DNA from: Paractinoplanes durhamensis
GTDB taxonomy: Bacteria > Actinomycetota > Actinomycetes > Mycobacteriales > Micromonosporaceae
Assembly (NCBI RefSeq): GCF_016862175.1
Contig: NZ_BOML01000072.1
Coordinates: 16,803 to 80,802, forward strand
Direction: 5' to 3'
DNA length: 64,000 nucleotides
Shown: in pieces, positions 10,298 to 18,600 of the stretch
How positions within the stretch are numbered: the stretch's first letter is position 1
How the letters are laid out: each line of letters begins with the position of its first letter
Translations under genes and position numbers: made by a program
The notes under the pieces: generated by a model
The model's input: the letters and a program-made list of their open reading frames with translations, nothing else
What the model was told of the DNA's origin: nothing
Database searches by the model: none

Positions 10298-10450
10298 CTA
10301 CCGCAGGTAGGCCATGGGGGTGAACGCCGAAGCCCGGGCGGCGCTCAGTTGCGGCCGGTCCGGGCCGGTCCCGGCGCCCGGCCCGCGGTTGCGGAACTCG
10401 GCGAACCGCGCACCCCGCCCGGCGGCGAGCACCACGGCCAGGAGTTTCAT
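10298..10450 (-). pseudogene. Remnant of a pectinesterase gene (internal deletion), 50 codons
   Basis: The reading frame starts with ATG at 10450, overlapping the GH43 stop in ATGA and preceded by GGGGAGG. It encodes about 11 residues beginning MKLLAVVLAAG, then jumps to a segment that aligns with the C-terminus of carbohydrate esterase family 8 pectinesterases: ARFAEFRNRGPGAGTG, then RPQL and a final YTP-like block (FTPMAYL). The intact pectinesterase at 18601-19995 has the equivalent ARFFEYKNTGSGATTN, NRPQM and YTPQKYL. All catalytic motifs are missing. The simplest reading is a pectinesterase gene that lost its middle by deletion. The N-terminal residues superficially resemble a nucleotidyltransferase P-loop, but nothing else supports that. 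Confidence 0.65.
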
Positions 10451-11952
10451 GGGGCCTCCCCGGAGTGCGACGGCTGACGTGCGGCGACCCGGAACGGATC
10501 GAAGTCGGCGTGCCCGGCGGCGGTGCCCGCCCGGGCGGTGGCGAACAGTCCGAGGGTCGCCCCGATCCATCCACCGGGCGCGGCGGCGAAGGTGGCCTCG
10601 ACCCCGTCGGCGGCGAAGTGAACGATCCCGTCGGCGACGGTCACGGCGATCCGCAGCGCCGCGTCACCGGGCACGGGCTGCGGCGGCACCAGGTCGTATT
10701 CCGGTCCGTCCGGCTCGTCGGCGCTCCGGCAGGCGAGCACGGTCCCGCCCGCCCGGTGCTCCAGCCCGATCCAGGCGTACGTCTTGCCGCGCACCACCAC
10801 GCCGGCCCGCGACCCGGCCGGCGCCGCGAGCCGCACGGAGGTCTCGGCCCGGAAGCGCGGCCCCGGCAGCCGCTGTCCGAGCACGTTGGGCACCGCCCGC
10901 AGATCCCCCGACGGCCAGGGGACGCACGCCATCCGAAGCCCACCCGCGCGGTCGAGCAGCCAACCGGTCTGCGGGTTGGCCGGCCACGTCCACTGCGGGC
11001 CGGGCACCCCGCCGGCGAACGGGTCGCCGCTCGGCGGGGCGCAGATCGGGGCGCCCTGCAACGGCTTCCGGTGGTGGGTGACCGGGGAACCGTGGCGGCC
11101 GATCACCGGCCATCCGTCGCCGCCCATCCGGACCGGCTGCAGGTGCACGACCCGGCCGTACGGTCCGAGGTCCTGGAAATGCACGAACCAGTCGTCGACC
11201 CACGCGCCCTGGTGCGGGCCGTTGATCTCGGTGTTGCCCTGGGCCAGGACGATCCGCGGCTCGTAGCGGCCGAGGACGCTGCGCGACCGCATCGCGTACT
11301 GCCAGCCGTCGGCGACGCCGCCGGCCGGGGCGAAGATCCAGTACCAGCCGTCGCGCCGGTACCACTTGGGGCCTTCCAGGGTGTAGCAGCCGGGGATGGC
11401 GGCGCCGTCGACCAGGACCATGCCGTTGTCGAGCGGGCGGGTCAGGTCGGCGGTCATCCGGTAGGCGGTGAGCCGGTTGTTGAAGCCGCAGCGGCTGCGC
11501 GCCCAGGCGTGCACGAGGTAGGCGTTGCCGTCGTCGTCCCACAGCGGGCACGGGTCGATCAGCCCGCGCCCGGCCAGCACGAGCCGCGGCGCGGTCCACG
11601 GGCCGCGCGGGTCGGTGGCGGTGGTGACGTAGATGCCGTGGTCGGGGTCGGGGTAGACGATCCAGAAGCGGCCGGCGTGGTGGCGCAGCGCGGGCGCCCA
11701 CACCCCGCAACCGGGGCGCGGGGTGGCGTAGACGGCTTCCGGCACGAGCCGTTGCAGCGCATGCCCGATCAGCTGCCAGTTGACCAGGTCGACGGAGTGC
11801 AGCACGGGCAGCCCGGGCACCCGGTTGAAGCTGGACGCGGTCAGGTAGAAGTCCCGGCCGACCCGGACCACGTCGGGATCGGACCAGTCGGCGTAGAGGA
11901 CCGGGTTGCGGTAGGAACCGTCGCCGGTGTCCGCCGTCCAGGGCGCGGTCAC
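10447..11952 (-). CDS. Glycoside hydrolase family 43 protein (beta-xylosidase / alpha-L-arabinofuranosidase type)
   Basis: The 501-residue enzyme has an N-terminal five-bladed beta-propeller (about residues 10-310) and a C-terminal concanavalin-like beta-sandwich of about 190 residues, the architecture of bacterial GH43 xylosidases. The catalytic base lies in DWSDPDVV (Asp25). DPCPLWDDDGNAYL carries the pKa-modulating aspartate, and LEGPKWYRRDGWYWI the general-acid glutamate. No signal peptide is seen, so it should act on imported oligosaccharides, matching the divergent ABC transporter. The GTG at 11952 overlaps the upstream DUF6807 stop in GTGA; the longer open frame upstream is a shadow. 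The exact substrate cannot be assigned from sequence alone. Confidence 0.88.
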   Translation of the reverse strand: MTAPWTADTGDGSYRNPVLYADWSDPDVVRVGRDFYLTASSFNRVPGLPVLHSVDLVNWQLIGHALQRLVPEAVYATPRPGCGVWAPALRHHAGRFWIVYPDPDHGIYVTTATDPRGPWTAPRLVLAGRGLIDPCPLWDDDGNAYLVHAWARSRCGFNNRLTAYRMTADLTRPLDNGMVLVDGAAIPGCYTLEGPKWYRRDGWYWIFAPAGGVADGWQYAMRSRSVLGRYEPRIVLAQGNTEINGPHQGAWVDDWFVHFQDLGPYGRVVHLQPVRMGGDGWPVIGRHGSPVTHHRKPLQGAPICAPPSGDPFAGGVPGPQWTWPANPQTGWLLDRAGGLRMACVPWPSGDLRAVPNVLGQRLPGPRFRAETSVRLAAPAGSRAGVVVRGKTYAWIGLEHRAGGTVLACRSADEPDGPEYDLVPPQPVPGDAALRIAVTVADGIVHFAADGVEATFAAAPGGWIGATLGLFATARAGTAAGHADFDPFRVAARQPSHSGEAP

Positions 11953-12767
11953 GCGGCGTCCGACTCGGTCAGGAGACTCTCGGTGGGTGGGCCGTCGGCG
12001 ACCAGCACGGACAGTCGCCGGGTGAGGACACCGCCCGCCTCGACGACCAGGGGCCGGTCCCAGGCGATCGCCGAGCACACCCCGGCGTAGTCGGAGGCCC
12101 GCACGAACCACGGGTCGGCGTGCACGCCGGTGCGGAAGACCAGGGTCCACGCCGCCGATCCGGTGCGGCCGGTGAGGACGACCCAGGGTTCGCGGCTGCC
12201 GTGCGGTTCGCCGGCCGACCCGTACGCCTCGACGTGCGCCAGCCCGGCCGGCGCCCGCCAGAAGAACCCGCCGTACCCCGCGCCTTCCCGGCCCCGGGCC
12301 CCAGGGCTGTCGATCACCAGCTCGGCCCCGTCGACGCCGCTCAGCGCGTAGCCGACCCGCAGCGACCAGGACGTCTCGCCGGTCGCCTCGACCGACAGCG
12401 ACCGCTCCTCGCGGGCCAGCGGCGAACCGTCCCGGCCGACCCAGCAGATCTCCTGGACGAGGCGGGACTCGGAGCGCTCCAGCCAGCGGGTGTGCTGCTG
12501 CCGCCCGTGGTTGTCGAGCCGCACCGAACCCTGGCCGGCCACATAGGTCCGGCCGCCCCAGAAGTTGGCCTGGTTGAGCACCGGGATGGCGATGCTGGCG
12601 CCGAGGTGGTGGGCGTGGTCCGCGGGCATGAAGCCGGTCACGGTGGTGCCGCCGAGGGTGGTCACCGGATGCAGGTAGGGCCGTGGGGACACGGCGGCCG
12701 GCAGGTCCGGATCCCACACGTAGCGGGCCACCACGCGCCCGGCGCAGGTCAATTTCACGGACGACAT
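11949..12767 (-). CDS. DUF6807 (PmoA-like) family protein, first gene of the GH43 operon
   Basis: This is a 272-residue paralogue of the gene at 9432-10253. It shares the family blocks RPYLHPVTTLGGTTVTG, DHAHHLGASIAIP, NFWGGRTYV and GYGGFFWRAP. Function is unknown; association with sugar catabolism operons is typical. The ATG at 12767 faces the divergent solute-binding protein gene across a 147-base region containing the putative ROK operators. It is followed by GH43 with a four-base overlap. Having two diverged copies in one operon suggests they act on different products of the same polymer, or that one is a spare. Confidence 0.8.
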   Translation of the reverse strand: MSSVKLTCAGRVVARYVWDPDLPAAVSPRPYLHPVTTLGGTTVTGFMPADHAHHLGASIAIPVLNQANFWGGRTYVAGQGSVRLDNHGRQQHTRWLERSESRLVQEICWVGRDGSPLAREERSLSVEATGETSWSLRVGYALSGVDGAELVIDSPGARGREGAGYGGFFWRAPAGLAHVEAYGSAGEPHGSREPWVVLTGRTGSAAWTLVFRTGVHADPWFVRASDYAGVCSAIAWDRPLVVEAGGVLTRRLSVLVADGPPTESLLTESDAA

Positions 12768-12808
12768 AGCCGGTGAAGCTACCGACCGCCGAGAGGTTAC
12801 GTCAACGT

Positions 12809-12820
12809 CTGTAACAAATT
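12809..12820. promoter_or_regulatory. Putative ROK operator, copy 1 (CTGTAACAAATT)
   Basis: This 12-mer matches 12886-12897 at 11 of 12 positions. It lies 41 bases upstream of the minus-strand DUF6807 start. The A/T-rich AATTTGTT core is reminiscent of ROK (XylR-like) operators. Assignment rests on repetition and position only. Confidence 0.45.
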
Positions 12821-12854
12821 TGCGCTACCTGAATATGTCGAGGTAGGACAGCCG

Positions 12855-12886
12855 TTGACATGGACGGCACTCGATAGATAAAACAC
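12855..12886 (+). promoter_or_regulatory. Putative sigma-70 promoter of the sugar ABC transporter operon
   Basis: A perfect -35 hexamer TTGACA lies at 12855-12860. An A/T-rich stretch GATAGATAAAA at 12873-12883 can supply the -10 with 14-17 bases of spacing. The start codon follows at 12915 behind GGAGGGG at 12901-12907. The second CTGWAACAAATT copy begins at the end of this promoter, a typical repressor position. Confidence 0.5.
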
Positions 12887-12897
12887 TGAAACAAATT
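12886..12897. promoter_or_regulatory. Putative ROK operator, copy 2 (CTGAAACAAATT)
   Basis: This is the second copy of the 12-mer, in the same orientation as 12809-12820 and 77 bases from it. It sits just downstream of the predicted -10 of the transporter promoter and 18 bases before the GTG start. Confidence 0.45.
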
Positions 12898-12914
12898 GAT
12901 GGAGGGGATCGAAC

Positions 12915-14222
12915 GTGAACACTGTGAACCGGCGCGGTGCGCTGAAGCTCGCCGGCCTGGCCGGCCTCGCCGCCACCCTGCCCGCCTGCGGCCGGGGGTT
13001 CGGCGGCAAGAGCGGCGGCGGCAACGGCGCGGTCGAGCTCAACATGGTGTGGTGGGGTGACTCCGCCCGCGCCGGGAAGACCCAGAAGGCGCTCGAACTG
13101 TTCCAGAGCGCGCACCCGGACATCAAGGTCCGCACCGAGTACCAGGACTCCTCGCCCTACAAGGACAAGCTGGTCACCCGCTTCGCCGCCGGCGACCCGC
13201 CGGACCTGATGGCGATGCGCGTCGACAGCCTCCGCGAGTACGCGGGCCGCGGCGCCCTGCTCGACCTCGCGCAGCACGGCGACAAGCTCGACCTGTCCGG
13301 CCTGACCGACGCCGCCCGCGCCCTCGGCGTGGTCGGCCAGCAGAACTTCGGCGTGCCGTCGGGGCTCAACACCGTCGGTTACGTCGTCGACAAGGCCCTC
13401 ACCGACAAGTACGGGGTGAAGATCCCGGACGGCAACACCTGGTCGTGGGCCGACCTCGCCGCGTTCGCCAAGCAGGTCACCCAGGCCAGCGGCGGCAAGG
13501 TCTACGGCACCAACTTCGAGGTGTGGACGATCGCGAACCTGATCGTCTGGACCCGGCAGAGCGGCGAGGACTTCTACACCGCCGACGGCAAGCTCGGCGC
13601 CACCGTGGCGACCGTGACCAACTGGTTCGCGACCGTGCAGAAGATGCGAGCCGAGCGCGGCTTCCCGCCGGCCGGGTTCATCGACCCCAACGGCGGTGCC
13701 TCGCCGGCCCAGTCCTATCTGGCCAAGAAGTCGATCGCGTCGCAGATCATCCCGACCAACAACTTCCTCAACTACAACAAGGTCTGCGGCGGGCAGTTGC
13801 AGCTGCTGCGGATGCCCGGCGAGACCCAGGGCACCCGGCGCGGGCAGTCGATCGACACCCCGGCGCTGTGGTCGGTGGCGGCCAAGTCGAAGCACCCGCA
13901 GGAGACGCTGACCCTGCTCAACTTCCTGGTCAACGACGTGTCCGGGGCGAAGGCGGCGGGCACCACCCGGGGCGTGCCGGCCAGCCAGGCGGTGGCCAAG
14001 GCGATCGCGCCCGATCTGGAGCCGGACGACCAGCGGGCCACCACCTACCTCACCGACCTGCAGAACGAGAAGCTCCCGCCCTCGTACTCGTACCCGATCG
14101 GCGCCAGCAAACTGACAAACATCCTCAAGTCGATCAGTACGGAGGTGGAGTTCGGGCGTAAGACACCGGCCGCCGCTGCCACCCAGTTCGTCACCGAGGC
14201 CACGAAAGCGCTCACGGCGTGA
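12915..14222 (+). CDS. ABC transporter sugar-binding lipoprotein
   Basis: This extracellular solute-binding protein (family 1 type, 435 residues) delivers oligosaccharide to the permeases encoded next. The N-terminus has a twin arginine (Arg6-Arg7), a hydrophobic stretch and a lipobox LPAC with the lipidated cysteine at residue 25, so it is probably exported by Tat and anchored to the membrane. The mature part carries the usual cluster-B features, such as FGVPSGLNTVGYVVDKAL and GANFEVW-like binding-site blocks. The GTG start is preceded by GGAGGGG with seven bases of spacing. The stop overlaps the first permease start. No ATP-binding subunit is present locally; a shared MsiK-like ATPase encoded elsewhere is usual in actinobacteria. 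The ligand is inferred from neighbours to be a xylan- or pectin-derived oligosaccharide. Confidence 0.88.
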   Translation: MNTVNRRGALKLAGLAGLAATLPACGRGFGGKSGGGNGAVELNMVWWGDSARAGKTQKALELFQSAHPDIKVRTEYQDSSPYKDKLVTRFAAGDPPDLMAMRVDSLREYAGRGALLDLAQHGDKLDLSGLTDAARALGVVGQQNFGVPSGLNTVGYVVDKALTDKYGVKIPDGNTWSWADLAAFAKQVTQASGGKVYGTNFEVWTIANLIVWTRQSGEDFYTADGKLGATVATVTNWFATVQKMRAERGFPPAGFIDPNGGASPAQSYLAKKSIASQIIPTNNFLNYNKVCGGQLQLLRMPGETQGTRRGQSIDTPALWSVAAKSKHPQETLTLLNFLVNDVSGAKAAGTTRGVPASQAVAKAIAPDLEPDDQRATTYLTDLQNEKLPPSYSYPIGASKLTNILKSISTEVEFGRKTPAAAATQFVTEATKALTA

Positions 14223-15148
14223 CCGTCCTGACGCGGCCACGAACCGAGCCGGAGCGGGTCGCGCGAGAACCCGTACGCAAGAAAAGGCAGGACCGTGCCG
14301 CCTACCTTTTCCTTCTCCCCTGGCTGATCGGGATCGTCTTCACGGTCGGGCCGTTCGCGGTCTCGCTCTATCTCGCGTTCACCGACTACAACCTGCTCAC
14401 TCCCCCGCGCTGGTCCGGGCTGGACAACGTGCGGGAGATGATCGGCGACGCCACGCTGCATCAGTCGCTGCAGGTCACCTTCATCTACACGCTGGTCTCG
14501 GTGCCGCTCTCGCTCGCTGCGGCGCTTGCCGTGGCGATGGTGCTGCACAAGGGCGTACGCGGATTGTCGATCTACCGCAGCGTCTACTACCTGCCGTCGC
14601 TGCTCGGCAGCAGCGTCGCGATCGTGATGCTGTGGCGCTATCTGTTCGGCTACCAGGGCGTGGTCAACAACTTCCTCGGTTGGTTCGGCATCCAGGGGCC
14701 GGGCTGGACCTCCGACCCGCACTTCGCGCTGAGCACGCTGATCCTGCTGCACGTGTGGACGTTCGGCGCGCCGATGGTGATCTTCCTGGCCGGGCTGAAG
14801 CAGATCCCGGTGATGTATTACGAGGCGGCCGCGATGGACGGCGCGTCGCCGTGGCGGCAGTTCCGCTCGGTCACGCTGCCGCTGCTCAGCCCGATCATCT
14901 TCTTCAACCTGGTGCAGTCGATGATCGCGTCGTTCCAGACGTTCACCCAGGGCTACGTGATGAGCGGCGGCACCGGCGGGCCGGCCGAATCGACCCTGTT
15001 CTCCAACCTCTACCTCTACCAAAAGGGGTTCGGCGAGCTGGACATGGGCTACGCGTCCTCGATGGCGTGGCTGCTGCTGATGATCATCGCCGGGTTCACC
15101 GCGGTCAACTTCCTGGCCGCCCGTTATTGGGTCTTTTATGAAAATTAG
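14219..15148 (+). CDS. Sugar ABC transporter permease (MalF/UgpA type)
   Basis: This integral membrane protein of 309 residues has about six transmembrane helices, the first beginning at AYLFLLPWLIGIVFTVGPF. The EAA loop that docks the ATPase reads YYEAAAMDGASPWRQF near residue 200. It starts with GTG at 14219, overlapping the binding-protein stop by four bases, and ends with an 11-base overlap into the second permease. It should form a heterodimer with that permease. Confidence 0.9.
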   Translation: MTVLTRPRTEPERVAREPVRKKRQDRAAYLFLLPWLIGIVFTVGPFAVSLYLAFTDYNLLTPPRWSGLDNVREMIGDATLHQSLQVTFIYTLVSVPLSLAAALAVAMVLHKGVRGLSIYRSVYYLPSLLGSSVAIVMLWRYLFGYQGVVNNFLGWFGIQGPGWTSDPHFALSTLILLHVWTFGAPMVIFLAGLKQIPVMYYEAAAMDGASPWRQFRSVTLPLLSPIIFFNLVQSMIASFQTFTQGYVMSGGTGGPAESTLFSNLYLYQKGFGELDMGYASSMAWLLLMIIAGFTAVNFLAARYWVFYEN

Positions 15149-15953
15149 TAGGCACCTCGCCCTGACCGCGGTCGGCGCGCTGATGATGTATCCGCTGCTC
15201 TGGCTCGTCTCCAGCTCGCTGAAGCCGAGCAACACCGTCTTCACCGACGAGGGCCTGTGGCCGCACTCGTGGGCGCCGGGCAACTACGCCCGCGGCTGGA
15301 CGTCGCTGCCCGAGTCGTTCGAGGTCTACCTGACCAACTCGCTGATCATCGTGGTGCTCAGCATCCTCGGCAACCTGATGTCGTGCTCGCTCGCGGCGTA
15401 CGCGTTCGCCCGGCTCCGCTTCACCGGCCGCAAGCTGTTCTTCGCGCTGATGCTCGGCACCATGATGCTGCCCGCCCACGTGCTGGTGATCCCGCGCTAC
15501 GTGCTCTTCGACAAGCTGGAGTGGCTCAACACGTACTACCCGCTGCTGGTGCCGCATTTCCTGGCCACCAACGGGTTCTACATCTTCCTGATGGTGCAGT
15601 TCATGCGGTCGCTGCCGATCGAGCTCGACGACGCGGCCCGGATCGACGGCTGCGGCCCGTTCCGCACGTTCTGGAAAGTGATCATGCCGTTGTGCCTGCC
15701 GGCGTTCGCGACCACCGCGATCTTCACCTTCATCGCGGTGTGGAACGAGTTCTTCGAGCCGCTGCTCTACCTCACCGACCCGCAGCTGTACACGGTGCCG
15801 CTGGCCCTGCGGCAGTTCATGGACTCCGAGGGGCAGAGCCAGTGGGGCGAGATGTTCGCGATGTCGTTCGTGTCCCTCGCCCCGGTCATCGGTTTCTTCA
15901 TCGCCGGCCAGAAATACCTGGTCAAGGGCATCGCAACGACAGGACTGAGATGA
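15138..15953 (+). CDS. Sugar ABC transporter permease (MalG/UgpE type)
   Basis: This is the second membrane subunit, 271 residues with six predicted helices. The EAA loop ELDDAARIDGCGPFRTF lies at about residues 160-176. The ATG at 15138 lies inside the end of the preceding permease gene, and the stop overlaps the GH3 start in ATGA. Membrane insertion and partner follow from the operon: binding protein, two permeases, then three extracellular or secreted enzymes. Confidence 0.9.
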   Translation: MKISRHLALTAVGALMMYPLLWLVSSSLKPSNTVFTDEGLWPHSWAPGNYARGWTSLPESFEVYLTNSLIIVVLSILGNLMSCSLAAYAFARLRFTGRKLFFALMLGTMMLPAHVLVIPRYVLFDKLEWLNTYYPLLVPHFLATNGFYIFLMVQFMRSLPIELDDAARIDGCGPFRTFWKVIMPLCLPAFATTAIFTFIAVWNEFFEPLLYLTDPQLYTVPLALRQFMDSEGQSQWGEMFAMSFVSLAPVIGFFIAGQKYLVKGIATTGLR

Positions 15954-18553
15954 AACATCTACTCGCGGCAATTCTCCTCGGTGTGCCCTTCGTAGCCCTG
16001 CCGGTGGCCGCCGACGCTCCCGTCTACCTGGACCCGTCCTACTCGCCGGTCGAGCGCGCCGCCGACCTGGCCGCCCGGATGACGCTGCCGGAGAAGGCAT
16101 CGCAGATGAACAGCAGTCAGTCGGCGGCGATCCCCCGGCTCGGCATCGCCGCCTACGGCTGGTGGAACGAGGCCGGGCACGGCGTCGCCCGCGAGGGCAC
16201 CCGCAACGGCGGCGGGCCGCCCACCCTGATCAACACCACGTCGTACCCGGTCGACCTGTCGCTCGGCTCGACCTGGAACCCGGACCTGATCTACCGGGAG
16301 GCGACGCTGATCTCGGACGAGACCCGGGAGATCTTCCGGAACAACACGCTCGACCTGAGCCTCTACTCGCCGACCGTCAACCTGGCCCGGGACCCGCGCT
16401 GGGGGCGCAACGACGAGGCGTTCAGCGAGGATCCGCTGCTCACCGCGGCGCTGGCCGGGCAGTTCGTGAACGGCCTGCAGGGGCAGACGCCGTCCGGGGA
16501 AACGCAGAACGGCTACCTGAAGACGATCGCCACGATCAAGCACTTCGCCGCGAACAACAGCGAGTTCAACCGGGTCAACGGATCGTCCGACATGGACGAG
16601 CGGACCCTGCGGGAGTACTACACGGCGCAGTTCCGCGATCTGATCCGGAACAGCTCGCCGGGTTCGATCATGAGCGCGTACAACCGGGTCAACGGCATTC
16701 CGGCGCCGGCCAGCGTGCACCTCAACGACACCCTGGCCCGGCAGACGTTCGGCTTCGGCGGCTACTTCACCTCCGACTGCGACGCCGTCTACGAGATCCA
16801 GGCCGGGCACCACTGGCAACCGGCGAACGCGGCCGCGCCGCTCGACCAGTTCGGCCGCACCGCGTACGCCCAATCGGCCGGTGAGGACCTGAACTGCAAC
16901 GCCGGCTACAAGGACGGCAAGAACTACGGCAACACCATCCCGGCCGCGGTCGCCCAGCACATCACCACCGACACCGGCATCTACAACGAGAACGACGTGG
17001 ACGTCTCCCTCGTCCGGCTGCTCACCGCCCGGATCGCCACCGGCGAGTTCGACGCCGAGGCGCAGGTGCCGTGGGTCGCCGCCGCCCGCGCCCGGCTGGC
17101 CCCCGGCACCTGGACGAACGCCGACACCAACGCGGCCGTCACCGAGACGCCGGAGCGGCTCGCGATGGCCCGCGAGGTGGCCGGCGAGAGCACCGTGCTG
17201 CTCAAGAACGACCGCGGCCTGCTGCCGCTGCGGGTGCCGGCGACCGGCGCCTACCGGGTCGCGGTGATCGGCACCTACGCCAACCCGCCGACCATGTACC
17301 TCGGCGGGTACTCCAGCATCCAGGGCTCGGCCGGGGTCGCGAAGTCGGTCACCACCTACGCCGGCGTGCGGGCCGCCGTGCTGGCCGCCAACCCGGACGC
17401 GACCGTCGACTACCTGCCGGCGAGCGACCCGGCCGCGGCCGCCGGCTACGACGTGGTGATCGTGCACGCCGGCACCGACGACACCACCGCCCGGGAGGCG
17501 CACGACCGGGCCGACCTGGCCCTGCCCGGCGGCCAGGCCGAGCTGATCGCGCAGGTGGTGGCGGCGAACCCGCGCACCGTCGTCTACCTGGAGACGGTCG
17601 GCCAGGTCGACCTGCCGCCGGGGGTGCCGGCCGTGCTGTGGAGCTCCTACAACGGCCAGCAGAAGGGCGCGGCGCTCGCCGACGTGCTCACCGGCGCGGT
17701 CAACCCGAGCGGGCACCTGCCCTTCACCTGGTACGCCGACCTGGCCCAGCTGCCGCCGATCGGGGACTACGCGATCCGGCCGACCGCGACCACACTCGGC
17801 CGGACCTATCAGTACTTCACCGGCGACGTGACCTACCCCTTCGGCCACGGGCTGAGCTACACCCGGTTCCGCTACGGCAACGTGCGGGTCGACCGGCACC
17901 GGGTCGACGCCGACGGGACGATCCTGGTCAGCGCGGACGTCACCAACGTCGGCCGGACCACCGGCGCCGACGTCGCCCAGCTCTACGTGCGTACCCCGGC
18001 CGCCGCCGACCGGCCGAAGCAGCGCCTGGCCGGCTTCCGCAAGATCACGCTCCGGCCCGGGCAGACCAGCCAGGTCACGTTCCGGGTCTCGGTGCCGAGC
18101 CTGGCCTACTTCGACGAGGCGGCCGGCCGCTACCGGGTCGACCCCGGCCGGTACGAGCTGCGGGTGGCCGATTCCAGCGCCGGCCGCGGAAGCCGCGCGA
18201 ATGTCGCGGTGACCGGGACGCTGCACGCGGTGCCCGAGGTGGTGACCCCGCGGCCGGTGGCGGTCGGTGACGCGGCCCTGGGCATCTCGCAGCGGGTCGT
18301 CTTCGGCACCGGCAGCCGGATCGACCCGCAGCTGACCGTGTCGCTCACCGACGAGACCCTGGCCGGCTACCGCACGCTCGGCGACAGCACGCCGCTGCCG
18401 GCCGGGATGCGGGTCCGCTACACCAGCAACCGGCCGGACGTGGTCTCCGCCGACCTGGTCGCGTTGCAACCCGGCGTGGCCACCGTGACCGCCACCGTCG
18501 ACTACCGCGGCCGGACCGCGCGCGGAACGTTCGTCGTCCTGGTCCGCGGCTAA
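15950..18553 (+). CDS. Glycoside hydrolase family 3 protein (beta-xylosidase / beta-glucosidase), secreted
   Basis: The 867-residue enzyme begins with a signal peptide (about residues 1-22). The GH3 N-terminal barrel follows, with WWNEAGHGVARE, the substrate-binding KHFAANN and the nucleophile Asp276 in TSDCDAVYE. Then come the GH3 C-terminal alpha/beta sandwich and a fibronectin-III-like domain (about 640-710). An extra C-terminal segment of about 120 residues resembles a bacterial Ig-like fold. The WWNEAGHG form is typical of GH3 xylosidases, so xylo- or arabino-oligosaccharides are likely substrates; glucosidase activity is not excluded. The ATG at 15950 overlaps the permease stop; the longer open frame upstream is a shadow. 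Confidence 0.88.
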   Translation: MKHLLAAILLGVPFVALPVAADAPVYLDPSYSPVERAADLAARMTLPEKASQMNSSQSAAIPRLGIAAYGWWNEAGHGVAREGTRNGGGPPTLINTTSYPVDLSLGSTWNPDLIYREATLISDETREIFRNNTLDLSLYSPTVNLARDPRWGRNDEAFSEDPLLTAALAGQFVNGLQGQTPSGETQNGYLKTIATIKHFAANNSEFNRVNGSSDMDERTLREYYTAQFRDLIRNSSPGSIMSAYNRVNGIPAPASVHLNDTLARQTFGFGGYFTSDCDAVYEIQAGHHWQPANAAAPLDQFGRTAYAQSAGEDLNCNAGYKDGKNYGNTIPAAVAQHITTDTGIYNENDVDVSLVRLLTARIATGEFDAEAQVPWVAAARARLAPGTWTNADTNAAVTETPERLAMAREVAGESTVLLKNDRGLLPLRVPATGAYRVAVIGTYANPPTMYLGGYSSIQGSAGVAKSVTTYAGVRAAVLAANPDATVDYLPASDPAAAAGYDVVIVHAGTDDTTAREAHDRADLALPGGQAELIAQVVAANPRTVVYLETVGQVDLPPGVPAVLWSSYNGQQKGAALADVLTGAVNPSGHLPFTWYADLAQLPPIGDYAIRPTATTLGRTYQYFTGDVTYPFGHGLSYTRFRYGNVRVDRHRVDADGTILVSADVTNVGRTTGADVAQLYVRTPAAADRPKQRLAGFRKITLRPGQTSQVTFRVSVPSLAYFDEAAGRYRVDPGRYELRVADSSAGRGSRANVAVTGTLHAVPEVVTPRPVAVGDAALGISQRVVFGTGSRIDPQLTVSLTDETLAGYRTLGDSTPLPAGMRVRYTSNRPDVVSADLVALQPGVATVTATVDYRGRTARGTFVVLVRG

Positions 18554-18600
18554 CACGTATCGCCTGCCACCGGGCGATCGAAGAAGGAAAGGACCCACCC

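Noticed and set aside
10298..10450. A small nucleotidyltransferase because of the start MKLLAVVLAAGRGARF
   Set aside because: Only the first 16 residues fit; the remainder matches a pectinesterase tail, and 50 residues is far too short.
10447..12717. A 756-codon version of the GH43 gene reaching far upstream
   Set aside because: The upstream part is an out-of-frame reading of the DUF6807 gene. The GTG at 11952 gives a normal GH43 N-terminus and a GTGA overlap.
12831..12870. Terminator-like structure in the divergent promoter
   Set aside because: Only short imperfect complementarity is seen; the TTGACA element and the repeated 12-mer explain the region better.
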